From assembly GCA_030248065.1 (NCBI GenBank), contig JASAMV010007384.1:34374-98373 (forward strand): a stretch of DNA of 64,000 bases. Reading direction: 5' to 3'. This document shows positions 1-10,261 of this stretch, piece after piece; the stretch's first letter is position 1, and each line of letters starts with the position of its first letter. Both the position numbers and the translations under genes were made by a program. The stretch comes from Rhynchonema sp. JSB1_4 (Eukaryota > Nematoda > Chromadorea > Monhysterida > Xyalidae). Below the pieces are notes generated by a model. That model was given only the letters and a program-made list of their open reading frames with translations. It did no database searches and had not been told where the DNA came from.

Positions 1-1
1 C

Positions 2-1637
2 GGGCGGCGACCTACCTAGTGTACCAGGATGGAGCGTCAACCTACCTACCTGATTGTACCTTGGGGTACCCCCCCCCAACACCATCTATTTTCAACCAAA
101 ACAATAGGTTCAAAAAAATCGCAAAAATTATGACAAAAATTGGGTTACAATCTGAGCCAAAAAATTCGGGCCGGGCCGGGCCGGGCCGGGCCGGAGATTT
201 GGAGGGTCTCGGGCTATCGGGCCGGAACACATTTGGGGGTACGGGTCGGGCCGGGCCGGAGATTTGGGGGATCGGCCAGCACGGGCCGGCCAATACCCTG
301 GAGCCCGATTGCGAGGTGCCTCTTTGCCACCCCAAATTTTTGGTGGTACAGTAGGTTGCCGGCCCGCCTGGGCAGCAACACCACTGGACAGTACTGATCA
401 CTTACTTGCTGAATCCGTCAGAAATTTTAGTGTTTTTGACAAAAAAACCTACTTTTTTTCAGTAAAATAAGTCACTTCAGAAGCTTCGGGCCGGGGTGCC
501 CGGCCCGGCCCGGCCCGACCCTCCAAATCTCCGGCCCGGCCCGGCCCGGCCCGAGCGAAAAGCCCAAAAGCGGGGCCCGGCCCGGCGCGAGGTATGGCCG
601 GCCCGATTGCGACCTCTGGTCAAATCGAAACCAGGATCGGGCCACCCCACAACCCCCCCGGCCCGATTTTTGGGTCAAGGGAAAAAATGGTCAAGAAAGC
701 CAAAATTTGCAAAAAATTTTTTGGGGAAGCATCAAGCATGTTTGTTGATGTTCTTGTGATTCAGTTTTTGGGTCTCACTCACAGGAAGGAAATTCGCGTT
801 TACCCTGCGCGAAGCGCAATTTTTTTGGAAATTTTTTGTCAAAAAGGCACTTTTGGCTTAAAATTTGAGCAATTCGTCGGGCCGGCAGGTCCGGCCCGGC
901 CCGACCCAAAAGTCCAAAATCCCGTCCCGGCCCGGCCCGGCCCCCCCCAACCCCTCTGGATTTCTCTTTCGTTTTGTCGGTGTCGGTGTCGGCGGCCAAA
1001 AGTGTCGGTTTTTTCAGGTGTCGTGTCGGTAGCAGAGGTCGCAATCGGGCCGGGTTTGGCCGGCCCGGCCCGGCCCGAATTTTTGGCTCAGATTTAACCC
1101 AATTTCTGCGATTTTTTTTGAACCTATTTTTGTGGTTGAAAACAACGGTGTTGCAGGGGGCCAGTGTAGTTCCTGGGGGGGGAGGGGGGGACCCCCCCTC
1201 GGGTACGTCTGTTCCCCCTCCGAGGTACGCCTGCCCCACTGTTCCCCCTCCGGGTACGTCTGCTCCCCCAATTTTTTCCTAAAATGGGCAAATTTAGGCC
1301 TAAAATAGGCATTTTTAGGCCAAAAATAGGTAAACTTTAGGTGAAACCTCCAAAATACCCTTTTTATAGGGGATTTTTCGCAAAAGAAGGCAAAAATAGT
1401 CCAATTTTTCGACCTCAAAAAATGACTTTTTTCCGTCCCCCCCCCCCATTGGGACTTCCCCCCCCATCCCCCCCCCCCAGGTAGGTACGTCTGTTCCCCC
1501 TCCGAAAATAGTGGAGGGTACGTCTGTTCCCCCTCCGGACCAGGAACTACACTGCAGGGGGCTGGGGGGTCCCCCTAGGTACAGTAGGTAGGTAGGTTGA
1601 CGCTCCATCCCGGTACACCAGGTAGGTCGCCGCTCGG
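2..1637. mobile_element. Inverted-repeat element with GGGCCGG arrays
   Basis: About 60 bp at 2-59 are matched in inverse orientation at 1578-1637; both arms contain GTTGACGCTCCATCC and a run of GTAGGTAGGTAGG. Inside lie arrays of GGGCCGG words, and a nested inverted pair around AGTGTAGTTCCTGG (1163-1176 and 1540-1553). No transposase is encoded. The left end may extend beyond the window, so the true boundary and any target duplication cannot be seen. It is best described as a non-autonomous foldback or MITE-like element; its superfamily is unknown. Confidence 0.5.
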
Positions 1638-1889
1638 CGGCTAGTACAGTAAGTTGCGAATTTTGGCTCAAAATGGTATAAATCTAGAAAATCGGTACTT
1701 TTCACTCCAATCCAAATAGGCGATAAATCGCGCGCTACGCGCGAAATTAGCGTTTTAGAGCACATTTTCTTCAAAATTTCGACCTAAAAAATTTTGTTCC
1801 CCCCTAGCCCGGCCGGTACAGTAGGTAGGTTGCCGTCCCACGTTTTGGTGGTAGTGGTACAGTAGGTTGCCGCCCCGCCTGGGTAGCTA

Positions 1890-2226
1890 CCGTAAAAACC
1901 TAAATAGAAGGGGGCTCTACTAACTCACTGACCCCATTTTGGGGGGCTCTATTCCGGGGGCCTCTATTAATTCACTGACCCGAACCTGAAAAATTGTTCC
2001 CAGAAATACCCCCAAAAACCCCTAAGAGGCGTATTATGTGCTCTGAACGAACAAGAAACGTGCATAACCTGTGCACCACTATCAAGCGTTGATACACTAC
2101 TGTATAGGGGATGTTACTTAGGGGGGCTCTATTCCGGGGGGCTCTATTAATTCACTGACCCCTTTTTGGGGGGCTGTATTACGGGGGGCTCTATTCCGGG
2201 GGGGGGCTGTATTTAGGTTTTTACGG
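1890..2226. mobile_element. 337-bp MITE with CCGTAAAAACC termini
   Basis: The left end CCGTAAAAACCTAAATA (from 1890) is matched by its reverse complement ending at 2226. The interior repeats GGGGGGCTCTATTCCGGGGG and 'cactgacccc' modules several times. There is no open frame. The sequences on either side (…CCGCCTGGGTAGCTA and TGCACACCACTTG…) rejoin to resemble an uninterrupted related copy at 347-386, which supports a real insertion event. Confidence 0.6.
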
Positions 2227-4548
2227 TGCACACCACTTGTTGAAAATACATTGTTTTCCATGAAAAGTATGCTGGCAGGCGGAAAAAAACCGGTTTTTTC
2301 CTGAAAAAAACCGAAAAACCGTTTTTTTTCCGAGACCCGAATACTTTTCCATTTATTTTACCGTGGGTATCTTTTCACTTTTTGATCGGAAAAATATCGG
2401 TACTTTATTCCAATTTTTCCAAAAAATTGTAATGCAAAACTGATGAGTTTTTCGATTTCAGTGAAAAATTGGCTCGAGCACAAAAGTAACCGGCCCAAAA
2501 TGGGCCAAAAAGCGTGTAAACCAAGTGTTTTCGACTGACTTCAACACTCTTCAAGAGCACTCTCGTCACTTCGAACAAATTTTGCACTGAAATTGTTATA
2601 TTTTTCGAAATTACGTTCTTAAGTACTGGAAAAGTATTTGAAAAAAAACGTTTTTTTCACGAAAAATAAAAAACTGTTCTTTATGACAGTATAATGAAAA
2701 GGTCGTCAGATAGACAATACTGATCACTTACTTGCCGAATCCGTCAGAAATGTTAGTATTTTTGACAAAAAAATCCCTACTTTTTCAGTAAAATAAGTCA
2801 CTTCAGAAGCTTCGGGCCGGGGTGCCCGTCCCGGCACGAGCCAAAAGCCCAAAATCGCGGCCCGGCCCGGCCCGATTGCGACCTCTGGTCGGTAGTGTCG
2901 GTATGTAACTTTTTGACCTAATGTTTGTACCAAAGAGGCAAAATTTTACAAAAAAAATTCTTCCCTAAATGAAAAAGTTTGAAAGTTTTTGCTTTCAACC
3001 AAGGATCTTTGCTAGCGTGTCGTCTTTCAGTATACAACGAAATATATTAGAGATCAACACAAAGAATACAAAATTTCGGTCAATGCGTAACTTGCTCAGG
3101 AAAGAGACTTCTGACAGTTGAGAGGGCCTATGTTCATTTTTTTCGCTTGCAAATTACAATAGTCCAAGCAGCTTTAGAATATTCGCGCAGGATTTCGGAA
3201 CAGTTGCCATAGCACACGTGCAAGAGCGGGTTTGATCGTCATACGGTATGCTCATTGTTCAAGCCCCTGAAATGCCAGCACAACGTGCCGTGCACCATAC
3301 AAGACCAACCAACGTCGCGCCACAATTTGGTTATATTTTTTCAGTTTTCCAAAAAAATGGGCAAAATCTCAGAAATGCGCACTTTTTGTGTGAAGTAATT
3401 CTAAGACGTCTAATACCGCCATAAAGCTCAGTAATACGCAAAAAGTACAAATTTTTGCGCTAAAATTGCAAGTTTTCGACAAAAATCAGTTGGTTGGTTG
3501 GTTTGTTGCCACCTTTCGGTTGTCGTGGTCTCATTGTTGACTGAAGATGTCCGACAGATCTGCGCATTTGATCGGGTTACGCCACAGATCGATTGGGATA
3601 CAAACGCCGAACCTGCCCGAGGTCTACCTGCGTGTGCGGCCGTGCACACCAAATTCGGCGAATTATCTCCAACGTCCGGATGTCCACGTCCGTCGTACAG
3701 ACTGGAGATGCCGACCGACAAAAATCAGTCGAAGTCTGTGTCGGCTGTCGCGAAAACTTGAACTGTCGGTGTCGGTGTTAGCGTGTTTTTTGTCGGTGTC
3801 GCGGCACTTTCCAAAAAAGCGTCGATGTCGGTGTCGGTGCACATGACCGTCGCCGATCCCTAAGCTGTTGTAGGGTAACTTACCCTACAGCAGGTAACCG
3901 GCAGTGTGGTGGCAGGCCAATCGACCCAAGATACCCTAGGGGGGGGGGAAGGTTTCGGACTTACTCGAGATACCCCCCAGAGGCTACCCAAGATACCCCT
4001 ATGGTCCGTCAAAAGGCGAAAAAGGCCGTTTTTTGCATGCAATTTTACTGCAAAATTGGCCTAAAAATGGGTATTTTTTGACATTTTTGCCGAAAATTGG
4101 CCTAAAATGACCATTTTTGGGTGTTTGCGCGCGGAGCGCGCGATTTTTGGGGGTCCCGAGGTCGAAAAACACCTATTTTTGCCTTTGAAAACCATAAATC
4201 TACTTACTCGAGATACCCTTTGGGGTCGGCTCGAGATAGATACCCTTCCCCCCCCCCCAATCCCCCCCCTAAGGGTTGACTCGAGATAGATACCCCTTAG
4301 GGGGGGGGACGACCCCCCATCCCCCCCCCCAGCCACTACAGTGGTAACCGGTAACCCGGTCCCCCAACCCCCTCACTGCCGCTACCTGCCTTCTGCTTCT
4401 GCCCTGCCGTACTGTGGTTGAAGGTTGAAGACGAAGTTGATATTCATCTTATTCATCAAGCTTCTCTCTCGGTTTCAGGTGTGTGGGCTGGAAAACTGCC
4501 TGTCAAGTTAGGATTTGGTCGATTGTTCTGCCATAAACACCGGCAACT

Positions 4549-5591
4549 ATGCGTGTTTACCCCTGGTATCGTCTGTATCCACCCGCGCGCGCCTCTCGGG
4601 CCATCGAGCGTGTTGGTGTGTACTTGTGGAATCAATACATCGTCAAAATGGAGTTCGGACTGCTGCCGAAAGAATACAATTTCAAAGTACACGGCCCCTA
4701 TGTGCCATATCGCTATTATGGAACATGTAAGTTTTATGTCATTCTTATTCCATTTCATTTGTTTTGGTTTTAAGACACTTTTATGCTCTCCCATCACCTC
4801 ACTCCTTATGGAATTCGCCTCATGGTCCATGACCATGTGTTTAGCACAAAACAATGAAGTAACGTTTGTGTTGAATTGAACGTGAATAAGCCCATTTCAG
4901 AAGCCTTACATATATGAATACCAAAGTTTCATACCCTGCACAACAGATAAAATGTCAAATCGTGTCAATTTGTTCACTTCAGCTGATTTGTGCGATAATC
5001 TCATTCACCTTAACGTCACTATACAGAATAGAGAAATATTCACATCTAGATAGTTACAACGCGTGAAAAATCGGGACATGAAGTCGTTCACTAAAAAAGA
5101 GAGATTCACTTGTACTATATGGAGGTTGGTAGAGAGCCAAGACCTTATAAATTTATTCACGCACCTGTTTTCAGTGGATACGGCCTTGGGTGACGTGAAA
5201 TTGAAGGATCTGCCGGCCTGGATCGGTCGTCGCGACAAAAGTGTGACGTCGATGTTCCGCGCCATTTCCAGACGTTAGTCAACTGATCTTTTATTATTTC
5301 TAACAATGTTGTCATATTTTTTGGAAAAATTCTACGGATTTGCAGAATACAACTACTGGGAGTATCGTTTCAAGCGCGTCAAATACCACAACATGGTCTG
5401 GGTGTACCAACTGGTGGCTCTGAGCATTTTCTCTCAGTGGGTACTCCGATTTGACACCTGGGGTACGACTAGAGCTGAGCATTCTTGTTTTTATTGCGAA
5501 ATATTTTCAAGGTTCCATTTTTCTGTCCTAGAAAAAACATTGTTTACGCTTGATTTCAGAGAAAGAGCGACGCACACGGTACCACTGGTAA
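4549..5591 (+). CDS. ATP5MF: ATP synthase subunit f, mitochondrial (F0)
   Basis: Four exons, 4549-4726, 5175-5273, 5346-5462 and 5560-5591, join in frame to a 141-residue protein. The N-terminal exon reads MRVYPWYRLYPPARASRAIE, then 'RVGVYLWNQYI' and 'HGPYVPYRYYG'. The second exon carries the family signature 'DVKLKDLPAWIGRRDKS'. The third encodes a hydrophobic membrane segment (VWVYQLVALSIFSQWVL), and the protein ends in RYHW. Vertebrate subunit f is about 90 residues. The long N-terminus and the YHW ending match what I remember of the C. elegans homologue, so this is a strong lineage clue. The protein is a small single-pass subunit of the F0 peripheral/dimerisation region in the inner mitochondrial membrane. 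The first ATG in frame was taken as the start. Confidence 0.93.
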
Positions 5592-6176
5592 TGATCAGGT
5601 CGAAAAGTATAAGAAAGAGTGATTGAGCTATGATTTGTTCGTGACTTTTAGCGATGTCGTATGTTTGCTCTCACTGACTTGTTTGTTGTGTACAGCAGAC
5701 CTATAACTGTTGCTGAGTATCTTATTTTAGGTAGGTATTAAGCGATTACTGATTTTCGTCTTTTTACAAAACCCGAACCGACTGATAGTCAGCACAATTG
5801 TTGCTCATAAATATCATGTACATTTGATTTCGCTTTGTAGGCTGTTCGTGCAATTTAGCCTGTCATCATCGGAATTTGTTTGCACGAGCACGACTTCTCA
5901 TTTGTCAATTGAAGTAAAAAGGTAGTTCATGTTTTTCTCGATATTTCTGCAAATTTCCGTTCCGAAACTGCCGCTGTAGTAAGCATGAAAAGTTTTTTCC
6001 AACAACCGGCATAAAAGTTTAGCCTTGTTGTTCTTGGAGTCTTTGATCGATATTTCAAGTCGTATTGAACGACCAGCTTTATTTGAAGCCGTACTTCTTG
6101 CGTTGCATAAAAATTATATATGAGCATGACAGTGCTTGTTTCCTGTCCAGCTTTCCAACCAAAGCAATTCTTCACA

Positions 6177-9100
6177 ATGAGCTTGTTCAGCACGCCGAAA
6201 ACGTCCGCGCCAGCGCTGCCGACATTGAACTTCGGTTGGTTCCTTTTTGTACCACCCGGTAGTTGATCTTTTACCAAGAAATAAATGTCCATTTTCTAGG
6301 TGTGCCATCAACCCAGCCAACGACCACAAGCACAGCGCCATTCAGCGGTGGTTTCCAATTGCCTTCACTGCCAGCCAGCACAACAACTGTGGTTGCCAGC
6401 ACAGCTGCGCCCGCGGTCACGACTGTGAATGCGGGGTTGGGTGGATTCAGCGCTACTGCGACTTCGGGCTCTGTTGATGCCAGTGGACAGGAAAAGTACT
6501 TTGTGATCCTGTTTTGATCGATATTTGTACCTAATAACAATGTTTTTTGCAGAACAGCAGTGAAACCGAAGGATGTTGATTTACCAGCCGAATTGAAAGC
6601 CGCACATGATGCGCTTGTGTGAGTTTAGATGGTTGCATTTTGGTATTTTCAGAAGCAGAAATACTCTGGTTTTGGAACTTGTAACGCTGGTCATAGTCTT
6701 GTTGTTTTTTTCAGTCAACATATAAACGACAACAAAACGCATAGCGAACGAATGCGCTCGCTGTCGATGCGACATGTGACAAAATTGGACGATGAACTGA
6801 AAGTCAGCATCAGCACTTTATTATGCATTGCACAATCTTTGAATATTATTCAGAATGCCTACTCCATCATTTGAAAATTTATTTCATTTACTTTCACGAA
6901 TGTTTGCCAGACTCACGAGCGCACAGTGGCAAGCGTTGAGCTGCAACAACAACGCAATCAAGAAGCACAACAACGGCTGAGTGCAGATGCAAGGGCACAC
7001 GCACGACAGGGCGAGACCATGCAGCGATTGCACGATAGTTTGGGATATACGGACTCGGAAAATATCGAGTATGTCGTGGTCTTCACTGCGTTGTGTTGTT
7101 GCTTAATCCCGGTATTGTATGCAGTTGTGACGTTTAGGGTTAGAGGTCGGGGGGGTACCCGACACCCGACATCTGGAAGTACCCGACACCCGACATCTCA
7201 GAAAAAAAGCCGACACCCGACACCCGACAGTTGCAAAAAAACCCGACACCCGACATCTAGTTTTTGAAAAAAACCCGACACCCGACATCTGTTTTTGGAC
7301 CAAAAACAGGCAAATTTTTGCTTATTTGCATCATTTGTGCAATTTTTTGGCTCAAGTTACTGAATTCAAGTATTTTCACACGAAATAAACACCAAAATGT
7401 CACATTCTGCGTCATCGGAAACATTCGGTTCGAAGAAAATTTTCTCTCAAAATTCGTCTCTCAGCAAAACTGATGTTTTGAACCGTAAGTGTCGGGTGTC
7501 GGGTGTCGGGTTCCAAAAAACCCGACACCCGACATCTGGGGGTACCCGACACCCGACACCTACACTTTTTTGGCACCCGACAGCCGACACCCGACATCTC
7601 TCTAACCCTAGTGACGTTGGGAAATCAAAAAGTGAGGATACCGGATACCCAAAATCCAAAATTTTCGGATACCGTATACCCAAAATGAAAAATCTCGGAT
7701 ACCAGGGGGGGTTGCTCCCTAAAATAAAAAATCTCGGATACCCAGGGGGGTTGTTCAAAAAAGTCAATTTTTTAAGAGGAAAATCGAGCAAAATCGGTGT
7801 TGAAAGCGCAAAAAACGGTCATTTTGGGGGTTATGCTTGCGCTAGCAAGCGATTTTGAGCATTTTGGAGATAAAAATGGGCGATTTTTACGGTTTTCGGA
7901 AAATTTTTAGGGTAGGATACCCTTGGACAAAAAGTCAGGATACCGGATACCCCTGGGTGAAAAAATCAAGATACCGGATACTAGGGGGGGTAACCCCCCT
8001 TCCCCCCCCCCCCCAACGACACCACTGATTGTATGTCTGTATGATAATTTGATATCGTTCGGGTGTTGCGTTGCAACTCTTCCCAACCACTGTGGCGATC
8101 TTGTTGGTATCAAACGTGGTGAAAAGGACAGACCGTAAAGTCACAAAGAAAAATTCGAACAGATCACTATGTTTGACACCACCTCCTTGCCCCTAGTTGA
8201 TTGAGCAACAGAACCCGGTATCGAAGTCCGGTCCTGCTCGGGCTCTGGCGGTTTTTCTGACTTATTTTTGGGCGGCACAATCTTTCAAGCTTTTCATTGC
8301 AGCACCGTGTACCTGCCGACATTAGTGTCACAACATGAACAAGCACTGCAACAATGTCGTGATGATTTGGCAATGTTGGAACGAATGATCACGGCACGCA
8401 TTACACACGAACATGACCAGGTGCAGACCGTGACCAGAGAAGGTTGGTCCATGGAATTGAAATATTGGTGCCGTGCATAAAAGAATGGTAAGTGTTTTTG
8501 TTATTTGGTTTACAAGGCGTAATAGTCAATTTCAGATTTGCTGGAACAACTAAAACGTATGGACCTGTATCTGAAGCAAATGTCATTGGTTACGGATGAG
8601 ATACATGATGCCACTGAGGTACGCCACTGTACATTAGTTGCAATTTCCCGAAAGAAAATATATTTATTGGAAAAATCCGTTTTTTGTCGATGTTTTTCCA
8701 GGCCAAAAATTTGGTCGCCTGCTTAAATGGGGGCACATTTGGGCAAACGTGCTGGAGAAGCCGATCAAGTGGTGTTTTTGTACGATTTGAGAAACTGACT
8801 TCACGACTTTCCAAATTTTTTAAAGAAAATTTTGAAACTCCGAAAATTTCCAATATTTGTCCAGTGCCGGAAAAATATCGCTTAGTTATTTTGGCCTCTG
8901 GAAAAAAACGGTTTTTTCCACTTGTACATTTACTAGTATTATTTTCCAAGCACAGGAGACCAAGGCCCGTTTCATGCGCTACCGTCGTCTATTGCATGGC
9001 GCAACTGCATCCAATCCATTCGAAGCACGTAAAAGTGACCGACCAACATCAAGCAAACCAACGGGTGCAATGACCGGACCAGACCCATTTGGAACACCGT

Positions 9101-9892
9101 CATTGGCTGCTTGGATGGCACTGGCTAGTACGGCTGCTGCTGCTGTCAAACCGCAAGGTACGAATTAGCAAGATGGATTAATGTGCGGGCAATCGATGGT
9201 GGCCGTTCTGAGATTTCTATTGTCGTTCTGAATATCTGTCACAACATTCTGTGTGCGATTGCAGTGGCCACCGGCCTGGGCACATTCGGCACACAGCCAA
9301 CCACCACCGCAGGACTGTTCGGCTCGACCACAACCCAACCATCGTTGTTTGGCAACACTACTCGTTGGTTGTTTGTTTGTTTAGCTATTGCTCATATTGA
9401 AAAAATAAAAGTTTGCATTTTGTCATTGGGCAGTATAAAGTATTATGTTTGTGTCAATATTCTGCGCGTGTTTGTTTGCAACGCAACGCCATCTGTATTT
9501 GTTCCATCAGATACTCCATTTTCGTTCAACCTGCCCAAATCGACCGCACCAGCTGTCAGCACCGCCCCAGCGTTCCGGCCGTTCAGTGCTGTCAGTCCTC
9601 TGCAGGCAACAACGTCGACCACAACAACGCCATTGTTTGGTGGGTTCGGCGGTTGTTTGGAATGTCGGTATAACGTTCACATAACGTTCGGCTCCGGTGT
9701 TCTAATGTTGGTTGAGACAACTACAATAATGAAACAAAGTTGCCTGTCTCCTCAGGTGCCAAAACATCAGTGCCAACAGCGCTGGCTGCCCCGATGCCCA
9801 AGTTCAGTAGTCCGTTCCAAAACCAATCATCTGGCACTTTGTTTGGAGGTGCTGCTGCTAATGTGAACCCTGTGAAACCATTTGGCACTTAA
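6177..9892 (+). CDS. NUP58: Nucleoporin Nup58/Nup45 (NUPL1, C. elegans NPP-4 family)
   Basis: Eleven exons (6177-6234, 6300-6495, 6553-6618, 6715-6802, 6911-7068, 8303-8442, 8536-8618, 8956-9157, 9265-9363, 9511-9639, 9756-9892) close exactly to 451 residues. The protein starts MSLFSTPKT and has a Thr/Ser/Ala-rich FG-type N-terminus (NFG). A helical coiled-coil centre follows, including 'YLPTLVSQHEQALQQCRDDL' and 'DLLEQLKRMDLYLKQMS'. The family-typical stretch 'NPFEARKS…TGPDPFGTPSLAAWMALA' comes next, then a C-terminal FG region (GTFGTQP, GLFGS, SLFGN, LFGG) ending KPFGT. Nup58 sits with Nup54 and Nup62 in the central channel of the nuclear pore, where FG segments bind transport receptors. 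Intron 5 (7069-8302) has been expanded by repeats, including a hAT-like element. Assignment rests on the coiled-coil and post-coil similarity to vertebrate NUPL1. Confidence 0.9.
7135..7610. mobile_element. hAT-like MITE with 8-bp target duplication, in Nup58 intron 5
   Basis: The element begins TAGGGTTAGAG at 7135 and ends with the inverse CTCTAACCCTA at 7610. It is flanked by a perfect 8-bp direct repeat GTGACGTT (7127-7134 and 7611-7618). An 8-bp duplication and short inverted termini are hallmarks of the hAT superfamily. The interior is largely arrays of the words CCCGACA and CCCGACATCTG, facing in on both sides of an AT-rich centre. It encodes nothing recognisable, so it is non-autonomous. 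Confidence 0.75.
7635..8010. repeat. GATACC-word array in Nup58 intron 5
   Basis: Immediately after the hAT-like element, the words GGATACCGGATACCC, GGATACCCAAAATC and similar recur at about 7637-7745 and 7915-7985. They flank a centre that contains a short palindrome, CTTGCGCTAGCAAG, near 7830. The layout of word arrays around an AT-rich core with a palindrome resembles the other repeats in this window. No clear terminal repeats or target duplication were found. Confidence 0.5.
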
Positions 9893-10261
9893 CATTGTTA
9901 TTGTCAATAATTTTGGAAACAATTTCATAGTTAGTACTGTAATTCATGCTGACTTTTTTTGTGGTTTTACAATTTTCTTACCTAGTTGGTTGTTCTCCAT
10001 TGTCCTACGCGCGCTGGTATATTTTGATCTGCATGTTATTGTTATCTGTTATCTGACAATAATACGCTGCTATTTTTTGATCGATGATGATAAATAATTT
10101 TGGAACTATTGTTAGAGGAAGTTTGTTGCTTTGTTTGTCCGCGTTGTGGCGTTGGCGTTAGCCAAGAATATCTACATATAGCCAAAAGGTTGATAGAAAT
10201 GTTGCCGTTGAAAAATTCTGATCAACTATCGTTCGATTCAATTTCGGTTGTAAAAACAAAA
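9893..10261. other. Short Nup58-TRM7 intergenic gap
   Basis: These 369 bases separate the Nup58 stop codon from the TRM7 start codon on the same strand. They are AT-rich and no exon or RNA gene was recognised. The gap is short for this window and may contain both the polyadenylation site of Nup58 and the promoter or trans-splice acceptor of TRM7. Confidence 0.5.

Larger units (their letters stand above)
1..4548. repeat. Repeat-dense gene-free region
   Basis: No coding exon is supported here; the open frames are translations of low-complexity DNA. The region holds (GGGCCGG)n blocks at about 165-300, 485-600, 890-950, 1050-1075 and 2820-2880, GGTGTC-rich stretches at about 980-1040 and 3765-3840, and poly-G/C runs at 1180-1200, 1436-1500, 3940-3955 and 4245-4335. 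A segment at 388-620 is repeated in direct orientation at 2715-2890. Positions 2-59 are the reverse complement of 1578-1637, so the window starts inside or at the edge of an inverted-repeat element of about 1.6 kb. A separate 337-bp element is listed at 1890-2226. Confidence 0.8.

Noticed and set aside
19..1671. Several 100-170 codon frames rich in Gly, Pro, Ala and Arg
   Set aside because: They translate the GGGCCGG and poly-G/C arrays in several frames and strands and do not represent proteins.
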